DNA of 64,000 nt from Mayfieldus sp963740555 (GTDB lineage Bacteria > Actinomycetota > Thermoleophilia > Solirubrobacterales > 70-9). Location of the stretch: positions 34,348 through 98,347 of the forward strand of contig CAVUES010000006.1 in NCBI GenBank assembly GCA_963740555.1, read 5' to 3'. Both the position numbers and the translations under genes were made by a program. Every line of letters starts with the position of its first letter. Position 1 is the first letter of the stretch. Shown piece by piece: positions 25,485 through 33,195 of the stretch. The notes beneath the pieces were generated by a model, which had not been told where the DNA came from, did not search any database, and was given only the letters and a program-made list of their open reading frames with translations.

Positions 25485-25501
25485 CGCGCAAGGGGTTGAG
25501 C

Positions 25502-25530
25502 GGCGGGCGCGTCTGAAAGGCGCGCCCGCC
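25502..25530. terminator. bidirectional hairpin between convergent genes
   Basis: GGCGGGCGCG (25502-25511) pairs perfectly with CGCGCCCGCC (25521-25530) across the loop TCTGAAAGG. It lies between the glutamic peptidase and P450 stops. No U-run follows, as is common in high-G+C actinobacteria. Confidence 0.65.
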
Positions 25531-25561
25531 CGCTCGGCCGCGCGCTAGTGGGCCCGCGCGC

Positions 25562-26788
25562 CTACCAGCGAACCGGCAGCGTCTTCATCTGGTTGAGGAA
25601 CGGCGACAGCGCATGCCGCGGCCGGCCGGCTATCTCGATCTCCGGGAACCGCTTCAGCGTCTCCTCGAAGAGGATGCGCAGCTCGAGGCGTGCCAGGGCG
25701 GTGCCGAGGCAGAAGTGGCGGCCGCCGGCCCCAAACGCCTGGTGCTCGGGGTTGCGGCGCACGTCGAAGCTGTCGGGATCCTCGTATTTGTCCTCGTCGC
25801 GGTTGCTCGACACGTACCACATCAGCACCTTGTCTCCGTCCTTGATCGGCTGACCGGCGATCTCGGTGTCGCCCATGGCCGTGCGGCGGAAGTGGGCGAA
25901 GGCGGGGAACATGCGCAGGCACTCCTCGACCGCGCTCGGGATCAGCGACGGGTCGTCGATCAGCAGTTGCTTCTGGTCGGGGTTCTCCATCAGCGCCCGC
26001 ATGCCGCTCGTGTAGGTGGCCTTGGTGCTGTCGTTCCCGGCGGCGACGAGCAGGAAGAAGCCCATGACGATCTCCATCTCGCTGAGGCTGTCGCCGTCGA
26101 CCTCCGCGTGGACGAGGACGCTGGTCAGGTCGTCGGTCGGATTGCGCTGGCGCTCGGCGATCATCGCCCGGCAGCGCTCGAAGATCTCCGGGATGTCGCG
26201 CTGGAGGATCGCGTCGAGCCCGCCCGGGTTGAGGTCTGGATCGCCGAGCCCCAGGGTCCCGTTCATCAGGTTTGCCCAGACCTCGTCGTCCTCCTCGGGG
26301 ATGCCCATGAAGCTGCCGATCACGCGCGAGACCACCGGCTGGGCGACCTCGGTGACCAGGTCGCACTCGCCGAGCGGCGCGACGCCGTCGAGCACCCGCT
26401 CGGCGATCTCGCGGATCGCGTCCTCGTGCTCGGCGATCCGCTTCGGGGTGAAGCCGCGCTGGAACAGCATCTTCAGCCGGTCGTGCTTCGGCGGGTCCAT
26501 GCCGATGAACATCGACTGCACGAGCTCGAGCGGCACCTGGTGGGTGAGCCCGGTGACCCCGCCGCGCTCGGAGGAGAACGTCTTGTGGTCGTGGCTGACC
26601 GTGTGCACGTCCTCGGCCCGGGTGATCGACCAGAACCCCTCCTCGTTGGGGTACTCGTTGAGCTCGCTCCAGTGCACCGGGCACTCGCCCCGCATACGCG
26701 TGAAGACCTCGTGCGGGGGGCCGTCGACCCAGTACTCGGCGTCGGCGACGTCGATCTGGTCGAGGTCCTTCTCCGTGCGCGTGGCCAT
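25562..26788 (-). CDS. cytochrome P450
   Basis: 408-residue soluble bacterial P450 mono-oxygenase. The I-helix is FFLLVAAGNDSTKAT (near 250; Asn-Asp instead of the usual Glu/Asp-Thr pair order), the K-helix ExxR is EECLR, and the haem-binding loop FGAGGRHFCLG puts the proximal Cys near 365. The pattern resembles the CYP124/125/142-type fatty-acid/sterol hydroxylases (family inference). GTG or ATG at 26788 begins MATRTEKDLD. No ferredoxin or reductase gene adjoins. It converges with the glutamic peptidase gene over a shared terminator hairpin. Confidence 0.93.
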   Translation of the reverse strand: MATRTEKDLDQIDVADAEYWVDGPPHEVFTRMRGECPVHWSELNEYPNEEGFWSITRAEDVHTVSHDHKTFSSERGGVTGLTHQVPLELVQSMFIGMDPPKHDRLKMLFQRGFTPKRIAEHEDAIREIAERVLDGVAPLGECDLVTEVAQPVVSRVIGSFMGIPEEDDEVWANLMNGTLGLGDPDLNPGGLDAILQRDIPEIFERCRAMIAERQRNPTDDLTSVLVHAEVDGDSLSEMEIVMGFFLLVAAGNDSTKATYTSGMRALMENPDQKQLLIDDPSLIPSAVEECLRMFPAFAHFRRTAMGDTEIAGQPIKDGDKVLMWYVSSNRDEDKYEDPDSFDVRRNPEHQAFGAGGRHFCLGTALARLELRILFEETLKRFPEIEIAGRPRHALSPFLNQMKTLPVRW

Positions 26789-26851
26789 CCTTGCTCCAGC
26801 CTACTGGCTAGCCGAGCGAGTCAGCGAGTTGTCGCTACCCTCGGCCAACCT

Positions 26852-27061
26852 GATGATCCGGTCGAGAACCCCTACGTCACCGGCTCGGGCTTCGTCTCCC
26901 CGCCGGCCGGCAAGCCCTTCGCCGATCGCTCCAGCGACGCGCCGGGCGTGATCCACGCGGGCGACGCGACGGTGCGGGCGTTCCGGTCAGTTGGCTGGGG
27001 GTGGGGCGGCCGCTGGGCCGGCACAAAAGACTTTCAACACTTCTCCGAAAACGGGCACTAA
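26852..27061 (+). pseudogene. truncated C-terminal remnant of an M15-type D-Ala-D-Ala carboxypeptidase
   Basis: In one + frame, about 69 codons up to TAA at 27059-27061 read like the C-terminal end of VanY/M15 carboxypeptidases: DDPVENPYVTGSGF, PGVIHAGDATVRAF, GWGWGGRWAGTKDFQHFSE. The metal-binding His near the end of the family (usually D-W/Y-x-HF) is represented by DFQHF. The upstream catalytic core is absent: the sequence before 26852 is unlike the family and runs into the P450 start. It is therefore a gene relic or the scar of a rearrangement. The remaining bases 27062-27176 hold no gene. Confidence 0.68.
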
Positions 27062-27149
27062 GTCGTCAGGAGCACGCAGTTCGGGGGAAGCAGGGAGGGC
27101 GGCGAAACGAGCGCACTAAAAACGTGCGGGAGTGAGGCGCCCGACCGAT

Positions 27150-27168
27150 GACCCCGAAATGCGCCGCT
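27150..27168 (-). repeat. dispersed 3'-end element, copy A
   Basis: Minus-strand AGCGGCGCATTTCGGGGTC, 8 bases after the penicillin acylase stop codon. The same 19 bases occur on the plus strand at 60331-60349, 14 bases after the universal stress protein stop. Four further flanking bases after one mismatch also match (TCGG). Confidence 0.7.
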
Positions 27169-27176
27169 CCTGCGGC

Positions 27177-29690
27177 TTAGCGATGGGAGTCAAAAGAGAT
27201 CACCTGCTGGATGCCGCTTGGGCGATTCGTGTAGCGCATCGTCAGCGGCAGCAGGCCGGGGACGAAGTGGATCCGCTCCGCGGTGGCGTCGGCGCGCCAA
27301 TTTGTCGGGTCAGCCGTTCCCTGTGCGGTGGTCAGCTGCGCGCCGGCGGCGGCGATCGCGTTCCAGACCGCGGTGCGGCAGGCGGTGAGGCTGCCATTCC
27401 CGCAGTAGTGGTTGCCCAGCGGCTGCGCGACCGGCATCCCGAGCAGGTGCCGGATATCGCGGTCGAAGTACTGGTACCAGCCTGAGAACTGGCCCCCGGG
27501 CGGCTGGTCGAAGCGCGAGAACAGCGAGTTGAGCTCGTCGAGCTGAGGACCGAGCTGCGGGGCCATGAAGGCGTCGGCGATCTTCGGCCAGGCCGCGTCC
27601 ATGATCGCGGCCCCCGGATCGTCGATCTTGCCGTCGAGGTCGCGGTCGAGGCGGCTGCCGCCGTGCTGGTTCCAGGCGGCAAGCAGCATCAGCATCGCGC
27701 CCGATTGCGAGTTCGGAGGCTGCGAGCCCTGAAGCAGCTTCACCAGCAGGGGCACGGTGTCGATCGCGCGCACGTCCTGGGTCGCGGAGGCGTTCATCGC
27801 CGAGGTGACCGAGGCGAGGTTCCATTTGCCATGGTGGGCGAGGCGCGCAAGGTTGCCGTTCAGCAGGTCGACGCGGGCGGCGGAGCCGTTGCCGCCCCAG
27901 TTGTTGTCCGCGGCGCCGAAGCCGTGGGCGGCGATGTTGTTCCAGTTGGTCATCGTGCCGTCTCTCGGATCGATGCCCTGGATGTGCCGATGTGGGGAGA
28001 GGAAGCCGCGCCACTCGTACTGACCGGTCCCCTTGGTCACCAGGCCGGGGTCGACGTCCCTGGGCCGGATCGGCAGCCGACCCGACGTGAACATCGCGAT
28101 GTGCTTGTCGTCGATATAGAAGGAGTTGAAGGTCTGCGGGGTGAGCGAGGCGGCCCTGAAGAAGGAGCGCGGGCTGTCCACCTTCCCGGTCGAGAGGCGG
28201 CGGAAGAAGAGCTGGTCGAGCGTGTCGCGGCCGTAGCTGGAGCGTTTGCGGGAGATCGCGACCCTTGTGCCATGGACAGTCGCGTACCCGAGCACCGGCC
28301 CGTGCACGGTTGTCAGGAACGTCACCTCGTGACCATTGAGGCTGCCGGCGTCGAAGTGCCCCATTGGCAGGCACTTGCCCCGGAAGAGGTAATTCTGGTC
28401 GCTGCCTCCGCATAGCGTCTCCGCGTACTGGTCGATGATGTCGCCGTCGGAGGAGGTGAGGGTGGTGGCGAAGTCTGGGCCGCGGCCGATCAGCACGTAG
28501 CCGGGGAAGGGCACCGAGGTCGCCCCGCGCCAGACCAGCCCCGGCGCGTGCATGTCGATCTCATAAGTGAAGCCGGGGTAGAAGTAGCCGATCTGCGGGC
28601 CGCCGACCATCAACGGGTGTCCGGTGTCGGAATGATTGGCGGTGATCATCAGCGTGTTGCTGGCCAGAGGCGGCTGGCTCGGAGGCGCAGCGTCCTGCCG
28701 TGCGAGTGCGCGCGAGGCGACCGACGGCATCGACTGAAAGCTGCCTGGGTCGAGCACGTCGCTGCCGGGGGCCCTGGCGGGGATGTTCCCGTAGTTGAAG
28801 GTGCCGTCTACGGAGGTTGGGCTGCCGGCGTTGCGGAACTGACGCAAGTCGTTGAAGACGCTGAAGCCGTGGCTGACGCCAAGTCGCTGCTCGAGGCCGC
28901 CGAGGAATTGTGAGCGCCGCGCTTCGTCCCCGCCGCCCTCGCCGACGAACTGGCCCTTGAGAGCGTTGAGGGAGTACATGTCGTTGCGAGTCCAGGGCGG
29001 AGTCGTGGGGCTGTGGATCTGCAAGTAGTCGTTGATCCCGGATATGAAAGTGTCGATGTCGTGCAGCACGGCGCGGCCCTCCCGCCCGTGGCGCAAAAGA
29101 ACCCCGGTCTGCTTGGCGACTTCGGCCTCGGTCTGCTGGCTGGGCACGAAGTTCTGAAGGCCGGAGATCAGGTTCACGGCGTCGAGCCCAGGGGCGTCGA
29201 TGGCCGCCACCCGGGCGTCGTTGCGGGCCTGCTGGAGCAGCAGGCCGCGGTCCTCGGCGGCGATCCAACCGGCCGCCCAGACGCCCCCGTCGTAGGTGGT
29301 CGCGTGTACGTGCGGGACGCTGAACTTGTCGCGCGTGATCGTCACTCCGGCGCGGGGGACCGGCTCGTTGGTACCGGGGCCGGAGGTGTCGATGCCAAAC
29401 CGCTCCGACTTGAAGTAAGTCGTCAGGTCGGAGTTAGCGACCTGGTCGAAGAGCGGCGTGAGGCCGTCGTACATCAGGGCCTGGGTGTCAGCGCCGGCCG
29501 GAATCGGCACGCCGCCCAGCTGGCCCGAGGGAATGATGTTGAGCGACGTCTGCGCGTAGTCGCGGTCGAGGGGGCCGGGCCTGTGCGAGCCGTGCCTGTG
29601 CGAGCTGTGCCTGTGCCAGGCCTGGGCCGAGCTCGCCATAACGCCGGCCAGCGCGAGCATCCATGCCATCACGATCACCAAACGCCGCAT
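27177..29690 (-). CDS. secreted penicillin acylase-family Ntn hydrolase
   Basis: 837-residue exported amidase precursor. Residues 1-24 are a signal peptide, followed by a His-rich stretch (WHRHSSHRHGSHR). The alpha-type part contains VTITRDKFSVPHVHATT and AAGWIAAEDRGLLLQQAR. The autoprocessing site is expected before the Ser of LASNTLMITANHSDTG near 345, which becomes the N-terminal nucleophile of the beta chain. DNNWGGNGSAARVDLLNG supplies the later conserved Asn/Arg region. Family members cleave penicillins, acyl-homoserine lactones or other amides; the substrate here is not determinable. It is divergent from the GMC oxidoreductase gene across an 18-bp palindrome, so the two may be co-regulated. 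Confidence 0.9.
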   Translation of the reverse strand: MRRLVIVMAWMLALAGVMASSAQAWHRHSSHRHGSHRPGPLDRDYAQTSLNIIPSGQLGGVPIPAGADTQALMYDGLTPLFDQVANSDLTTYFKSERFGIDTSGPGTNEPVPRAGVTITRDKFSVPHVHATTYDGGVWAAGWIAAEDRGLLLQQARNDARVAAIDAPGLDAVNLISGLQNFVPSQQTEAEVAKQTGVLLRHGREGRAVLHDIDTFISGINDYLQIHSPTTPPWTRNDMYSLNALKGQFVGEGGGDEARRSQFLGGLEQRLGVSHGFSVFNDLRQFRNAGSPTSVDGTFNYGNIPARAPGSDVLDPGSFQSMPSVASRALARQDAAPPSQPPLASNTLMITANHSDTGHPLMVGGPQIGYFYPGFTYEIDMHAPGLVWRGATSVPFPGYVLIGRGPDFATTLTSSDGDIIDQYAETLCGGSDQNYLFRGKCLPMGHFDAGSLNGHEVTFLTTVHGPVLGYATVHGTRVAISRKRSSYGRDTLDQLFFRRLSTGKVDSPRSFFRAASLTPQTFNSFYIDDKHIAMFTSGRLPIRPRDVDPGLVTKGTGQYEWRGFLSPHRHIQGIDPRDGTMTNWNNIAAHGFGAADNNWGGNGSAARVDLLNGNLARLAHHGKWNLASVTSAMNASATQDVRAIDTVPLLVKLLQGSQPPNSQSGAMLMLLAAWNQHGGSRLDRDLDGKIDDPGAAIMDAAWPKIADAFMAPQLGPQLDELNSLFSRFDQPPGGQFSGWYQYFDRDIRHLLGMPVAQPLGNHYCGNGSLTACRTAVWNAIAAAGAQLTTAQGTADPTNWRADATAERIHFVPGLLPLTMRYTNRPSGIQQVISFDSHR

Positions 29691-29742
29691 ATCTCTCCTC
29701 CGACTGCCAAGTCCCTGGCGGCTACCGCGACCCTACCACTCA

Positions 29743-29760
29743 ACTGGCCACGTGGCCAGT
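29743..29760. promoter_or_regulatory. perfect 18-bp palindrome between divergent genes
   Basis: ACTGGCCACGTGGCCAGT reads the same on both strands. It lies in the 169-base region between the penicillin acylase (-) and GMC oxidoreductase (+) starts. Size and symmetry fit a dimeric repressor operator; no regulator gene adjoins. Confidence 0.6.
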
Positions 29761-29846
29761 AGACGTCGGGTTCACTTAACAAGTTGTCGTTGGAGGGCAC
29801 GGATTCCAGCATCGCCGCGGTAGGCGAGGGCCACAATCCGCTGCGG

Positions 29847-29852
29847 TAGGGT
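29847..29852 (+). promoter_or_regulatory. putative -10 box of the GMC gene
   Basis: TAGGGT ends 7 bases before the ATG at 29860, with no Shine-Dalgarno sequence between, as expected for a leaderless message. No clear -35 hexamer. Confidence 0.35.
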
Positions 29853-29859
29853 CGCGCCG

Positions 29860-31449
29860 ATGGAGGAGAGCTTCGACTACGTCGTCGTCGGCGCCGGTTC
29901 GGCGGGCTGCGCGGTCGCGGCGCGGCTGAGCGAGGACCCCGGCTCGTCTGTGCTTGTGCTCGAGGCCGGCGGCAAGGATCGCTCGCTCAACATCAAGATT
30001 CCCGCCGCCTTCGCGAAGCAGTTCAAGACCAAGCTCGACTGGGACTTCAGCACCGGCCCCGAGCCCCACCTCGACGACCGCGTCCTCTATGTGCCGCGCG
30101 GCCGCAGCCTCGGCGGCTCCAGCTCGATGAACGCGATGATGTACGTGCGCGGCCGGCCCGTCGACTTCGACGGCTGGCGCGACGCCGGCTGTGACGGCTG
30201 GGGCTTCGAGGACGTCCTGCCCTACTTCAAGCGGGCCGAGAACTTCGAGCGCGGCGCTTCGGAGTTTCATGGATCGGGCGGCCCGGTCAACGTCGCCGAC
30301 CAGCGTTCGCCCCGGCCGCTCACCAAACGGTTCCTGGAGGCGGCGCAGGCTGCCGGGATTCCAGCCAACCCGGACCTCAACTCCCCCGAGCAGGATGGCG
30401 TCGGGATGACGGTCGTCTTCCAGCGCAACGGCCGTCGCTGGAGCACCGCGGACGGCTATCTGCGCCCGGCGGCAAAGCGCCCGAACCTGACCGTGAAGCC
30501 GAAGGCGCACGTCCTCGGCCTGGTCTTCGACGGCGAGCGAGCGGTTGGCGTGCGCTGGCGCGACTCCCGCGGCCGCACCCACAGCGCGGAGGCGAAGCGC
30601 GACGTCGTGCTCTCGGCGGGCGCGATCGGCAGCCCGCAGCTGCTGATGCTGTCGGGGATCGGGCCGGCCGAGCAGCTGCGGTCGATCGGGATCGAGCCAC
30701 GCGTCGATCTCGCCGGGGTCGGCGAGAACCTCCAGGACCACCCGTATTTCCTGCTCTGCTACGAGTCGACCGAGCCCGAGAGCCTCGCCGACGCGGAGAA
30801 GCCGAAGGCGCTGCTGGAGTACGTCCTGCGCCGCACCGGGCCACTCTCCTCGAATGTCGGCGAGGCGATGGCGTTCATCCGAACCCGGGCGGGGCTGCCG
30901 GCAGCCGACGTCCAGCTTCTCTTTGGCCCCGTCTACTACCACGACAACGGGTTCGACACGATCGACGGCCACGCTTTCTCACTGGCCGCGGCGCTGCTGA
31001 CGCCGCGCAGCCGAGGGCAGCTTCGGTTGCGTTCCGCCGATCCGGACGCGAAGCCGGAGCTGGTCGGCAACCACCTGGCCGAGCCCGAGGACGTCGCCTC
31101 GCTGATCGCCGGCTTTCGCAAGCTGCGCGAGATCGGGCGAACCGAACCGCTGGACAGCGTCCGCGGCCGCGAGCTCGTCCCCGGCGACGAGGTCGAGAGC
31201 GATTCCGAGGTCGAGGCCTTCCTGCGCCGCGAGACCGAGCTGCTCTACCACCCGGTTGGGACCTGCAGGATGGGCAGCGACGACCTGGCGGTGGTCGATT
31301 CGAAGCTGCGGGTGCGCGGGGTGGAGGGCCTACGGGTCGCCGACGCCTCGGTGATGCCGACGATCACGGGCGGCAACACGAACGCTCCCACGATCATGAT
31401 CGGCGAGAAGGCCGCCGACCTGATTCGCGACGGCGCTGCGGCCGGCTAG
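29860..31449 (+). CDS. GMC-family FAD oxidoreductase (choline dehydrogenase-like)
   Basis: 529-residue alcohol oxidoreductase. The FAD fold VVVGAGSAGCAVAARLSE is at about 7-24, the GMC signature GRSLGGSSSMNAMMYVRG near 85-102 and the second signature GAIGSPQLLMLSGIGP near 255. The catalytic His is in LYHPVGTCRMG near 465, and the partner residue is Asn in GGNTNAPTIM. Length is normal and no signal peptide is seen. Its last 36 bases, with the stop, are repeated exactly at 32669-32704 beyond a low-G+C segment. Substrate is probably an alcohol or polyethylene-glycol-like compound; unproven. Confidence 0.93.
   Translation: MEESFDYVVVGAGSAGCAVAARLSEDPGSSVLVLEAGGKDRSLNIKIPAAFAKQFKTKLDWDFSTGPEPHLDDRVLYVPRGRSLGGSSSMNAMMYVRGRPVDFDGWRDAGCDGWGFEDVLPYFKRAENFERGASEFHGSGGPVNVADQRSPRPLTKRFLEAAQAAGIPANPDLNSPEQDGVGMTVVFQRNGRRWSTADGYLRPAAKRPNLTVKPKAHVLGLVFDGERAVGVRWRDSRGRTHSAEAKRDVVLSAGAIGSPQLLMLSGIGPAEQLRSIGIEPRVDLAGVGENLQDHPYFLLCYESTEPESLADAEKPKALLEYVLRRTGPLSSNVGEAMAFIRTRAGLPAADVQLLFGPVYYHDNGFDTIDGHAFSLAAALLTPRSRGQLRLRSADPDAKPELVGNHLAEPEDVASLIAGFRKLREIGRTEPLDSVRGRELVPGDEVESDSEVEAFLRRETELLYHPVGTCRMGSDDLAVVDSKLRVRGVEGLRVADASVMPTITGGNTNAPTIMIGEKAADLIRDGAAAG
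31414..31449 (+). repeat. direct repeat, left copy (GMC gene 3' end)
   Basis: Thirty-six bases from GCCGACCTGATTCGCGACGG to the TAG stop, identical to 32669-32704. With small gaps the similarity extends on both sides (AGAAGGCC before; TCAGAT after the stop). The two copies bound a segment of about 1.2 kb. Confidence 0.85.
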
Positions 31450-31539
31450 TCAGATTCCCCTTAGGACGAGCGAGTGGGATCTCGCTGAACGATCACCTCG
31501 AGCGTTCACGAAGGCGTTACCGATGGCCGATGGGAGACG

Positions 31540-31860
31540 ATGCACTCCGACAAACAGCCAGAGACTCGTGTGGCAAGTGACGCCACGACTCGGCCTCGCC
31601 GGCGAGGATGGCTGCTCGCCTATTTCTGGGGCCTGGTAGCCGGCTTTGTAATCTGGACTTTTCCCTCCCACCCCTACACCTGGCAACCGAGGCTTGTCGC
31701 GTCTTTGATTGTTGGTCCCGTGTTCTCTGCATTTGTAGTCTCTGCTGTGCGGCGTCCCGTCACATTGCCAGTGCTCATCGCCGGCCTTCTCGGAGCCCTG
31801 ACCTTCCCCGCATTGTTCGTAGTCGGCTTGCTCCTAATCGGCTACAACGACGCATCCTGA
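31540..31860 (+). CDS. small three-helix membrane protein
   Basis: 106-residue membrane protein, family not recognised. After a charged 25-residue head come WLLAYFWGLVAGFVIWTF, LVASLIVGPVFSAFVV and VLIAGLLGALTFPALFVVGL, with basic residues between the second and third. It lies inside the low-G+C segment between the GMC repeats: the line 31681-31740 has 31 G+C in 60, well below neighbouring genes. It may be cargo of the inserted segment. Start is the first ATG. Confidence 0.7.
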   Translation: MHSDKQPETRVASDATTRPRRRGWLLAYFWGLVAGFVIWTFPSHPYTWQPRLVASLIVGPVFSAFVVSAVRRPVTLPVLIAGLLGALTFPALFVVGLLLIGYNDAS

Positions 31861-32013
31861 TGGCCCGCGCTCTGCCTAGCGGCCCAAGTCGAAACGATCC
31901 ACCGGGAGCGCCAAGTTGGTAATGCCAAAGCGATTCGCCGCATACGAGCAACGGGTGGAGACTGGTCGCCCGATTTCAGCCGCGATGAGGCCCCAGATCC
32001 CGGCCTCACATCG

Positions 32014-32580
32014 TCATACCGGGCAGGGTTTGCCCGTGTATTGCTTGCAAAGTGCTTGAACCAGCTTCTCGGCAATTTCTGTCCGGGCAGCTGCTTGCCC
32101 TCCTGGCTCGCCTGGCGGCCGGACGAAAGCATTTGTGTTGAAGTTGAACGCCGGGTGGCTCCCGGACCCTTCAAAACCCTGAGCCGCGCCCTTACCCACC
32201 AGCGGAACTGCCACCGTCTTTGGACTCCCCACGGTGACCGCGAAATCGACGCTCACACCGTGACGATCAGTCGCTCGTCCTGCTATCGCTCCGGCTGCCC
32301 CGGGGGGGGCCTCAACGTCGCGGAGGCGATAACGGTAAGGCAGCGCACGTAGCGCGGTCTCAGCTTGTTTCACCTGTGCGGTTTGCGAGGTGGCGTTATC
32401 GCCGCCACAACCCATCGCCGTTGCCGCGGTGATCAGAATGAACACTCCGGTGACCAGCCCCCTGCGTTCGGTCCACTTTCTTTGTCGTCGATTTGACAGG
32501 GAGTCTGTTCCGAAGCTCCGGGGAGCCAGAGAGCGAACGCCGCCGACTGGTCGAGCTTCGGTGAGGGAGGTCCCTCTCAC
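32014..32580 (-). CDS. putative lipoprotein
   Basis: Up to 188 residues, family not recognised. A hydrophobic helix GVFILITAATAMGC ends in a lipobox-like TAMG-C with the Cys at residue 58 of the longest reading (GTG at 32580), preceded by basic residues NRRQRKWTERR. A true start nearer the helix is likely because 57 residues is too long for a lipoprotein signal, but no good ATG or GTG lies there. The mature part (about 130 residues) is beta-rich and ends in LVQALCKQYTGKPCPV, with two Cys for a disulphide. It lies within the segment bounded by the GMC repeats. Confidence 0.6.
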   Translation of the reverse strand: MRGTSLTEARPVGGVRSLAPRSFGTDSLSNRRQRKWTERRGLVTGVFILITAATAMGCGGDNATSQTAQVKQAETALRALPYRYRLRDVEAPPGAAGAIAGRATDRHGVSVDFAVTVGSPKTVAVPLVGKGAAQGFEGSGSHPAFNFNTNAFVRPPGEPGGQAAARTEIAEKLVQALCKQYTGKPCPV

Positions 32581-32647
32581 GCGCCCCCCACCTTAGTGCC
32601 CTCATAAACGCGTCTGGCGTCTTCATCCCCAGGCCCCGATGTGGGCG

Positions 32648-32704
32648 CAGCGAACTGGCGGCAAGAAGGCCGACCTGATTCGCGACGGCGCTGCGGCCGG
32701 CTAG
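32648..32704 (+). pseudogene. duplicated GMC oxidoreductase C-terminal fragment
   Basis: In frame, GGKKADLIRDGAAAG-stop repeats the C-terminus of the GMC gene (EKAADLIRDGAAAG). The 36 bases at 32669-32704 equal 31414-31449 exactly. Only this tail is present, so it is a scar of insertion or duplication and not a gene. It directly adjoins the stop of the convergent F420-type gene. Confidence 0.8.
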
Positions 32705-32705
32705 C

Positions 32706-33122
32706 TCAGATCCGCTCGAGCACGACGACCGGAATCTCGCGATCGGTCTTGCCCTGGTACTCGTCGTAGGCAGGCCACTGCTCGGTCATGATCTTCCACA
32801 GCTCCGGCTTTTCCTCCCGCGTCGCCGTGCGCGCCCGAGCTTTGAAGCGATCGGACTTGACCTGCACCTCCACCTCGGGGTCTTCGCTGAGGTTCAGGTA
32901 CCAGCCGGGGTGGGCAGGTGCGCCGCCCTGCGACGCGACCACCAGGTAGTCGTCGCCGTTCTGCCCGTAGATCAGCGGCGTGCTGTGCTTCTCGCCCGAG
33001 TGCCGCCCTGTGGTGGTGAGGATGAGGGTGTGCGTCCCTTGCCAGTCGTGGCCCTCCTCGCCGTCGGTGGCGCGGTAGCGCTCTACGTGTTCCTGCCCGA
33101 ACAGCACTTTTGATTGGCCCAT
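32706..33122 (-). CDS. nitroreductase-family deazaflavin-dependent (Ddn-like) protein
   Basis: 138-residue split-barrel protein of the F420-binding Ddn/Rv3547-like family. The signature LILTTTGRHSGEKHSTPLIY at about 34-53 and the following DDYLVVASQGGAPAHPGWYLN are the deazaflavin-site and fold motifs. The C-terminal EYQGKTDREIPVVVLERI is the usual final strand. Family members reduce quinones or nitro compounds with F420H2. ATG 33122 gives a normal length. No signal or membrane segment. Its stop lies one base beyond the duplicated GMC tail. Confidence 0.9.
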   Translation of the reverse strand: MGQSKVLFGQEHVERYRATDGEEGHDWQGTHTLILTTTGRHSGEKHSTPLIYGQNGDDYLVVASQGGAPAHPGWYLNLSEDPEVEVQVKSDRFKARARTATREEKPELWKIMTEQWPAYDEYQGKTDREIPVVVLERI

Positions 33123-33195
33123 GAGCGTCTCCGTCTTCTTGATTGCTCAATCGATTACCCCTTCAGAGGGTAGGGAGACGGGAGCTTCGGCCAGC

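Noticed and set aside
32041..32352. 103-residue plus-strand frame antisense to the putative lipoprotein
   Set aside because: Cys/Arg/Ser-rich without pattern; the minus strand has a signal helix with lipobox and a plausible mature domain.
31450..32668. Segment between GMC repeats considered as an insertion sequence
   Set aside because: No transposase or terminal inverted repeats seen; reported instead as a repeat-bounded low-G+C segment.
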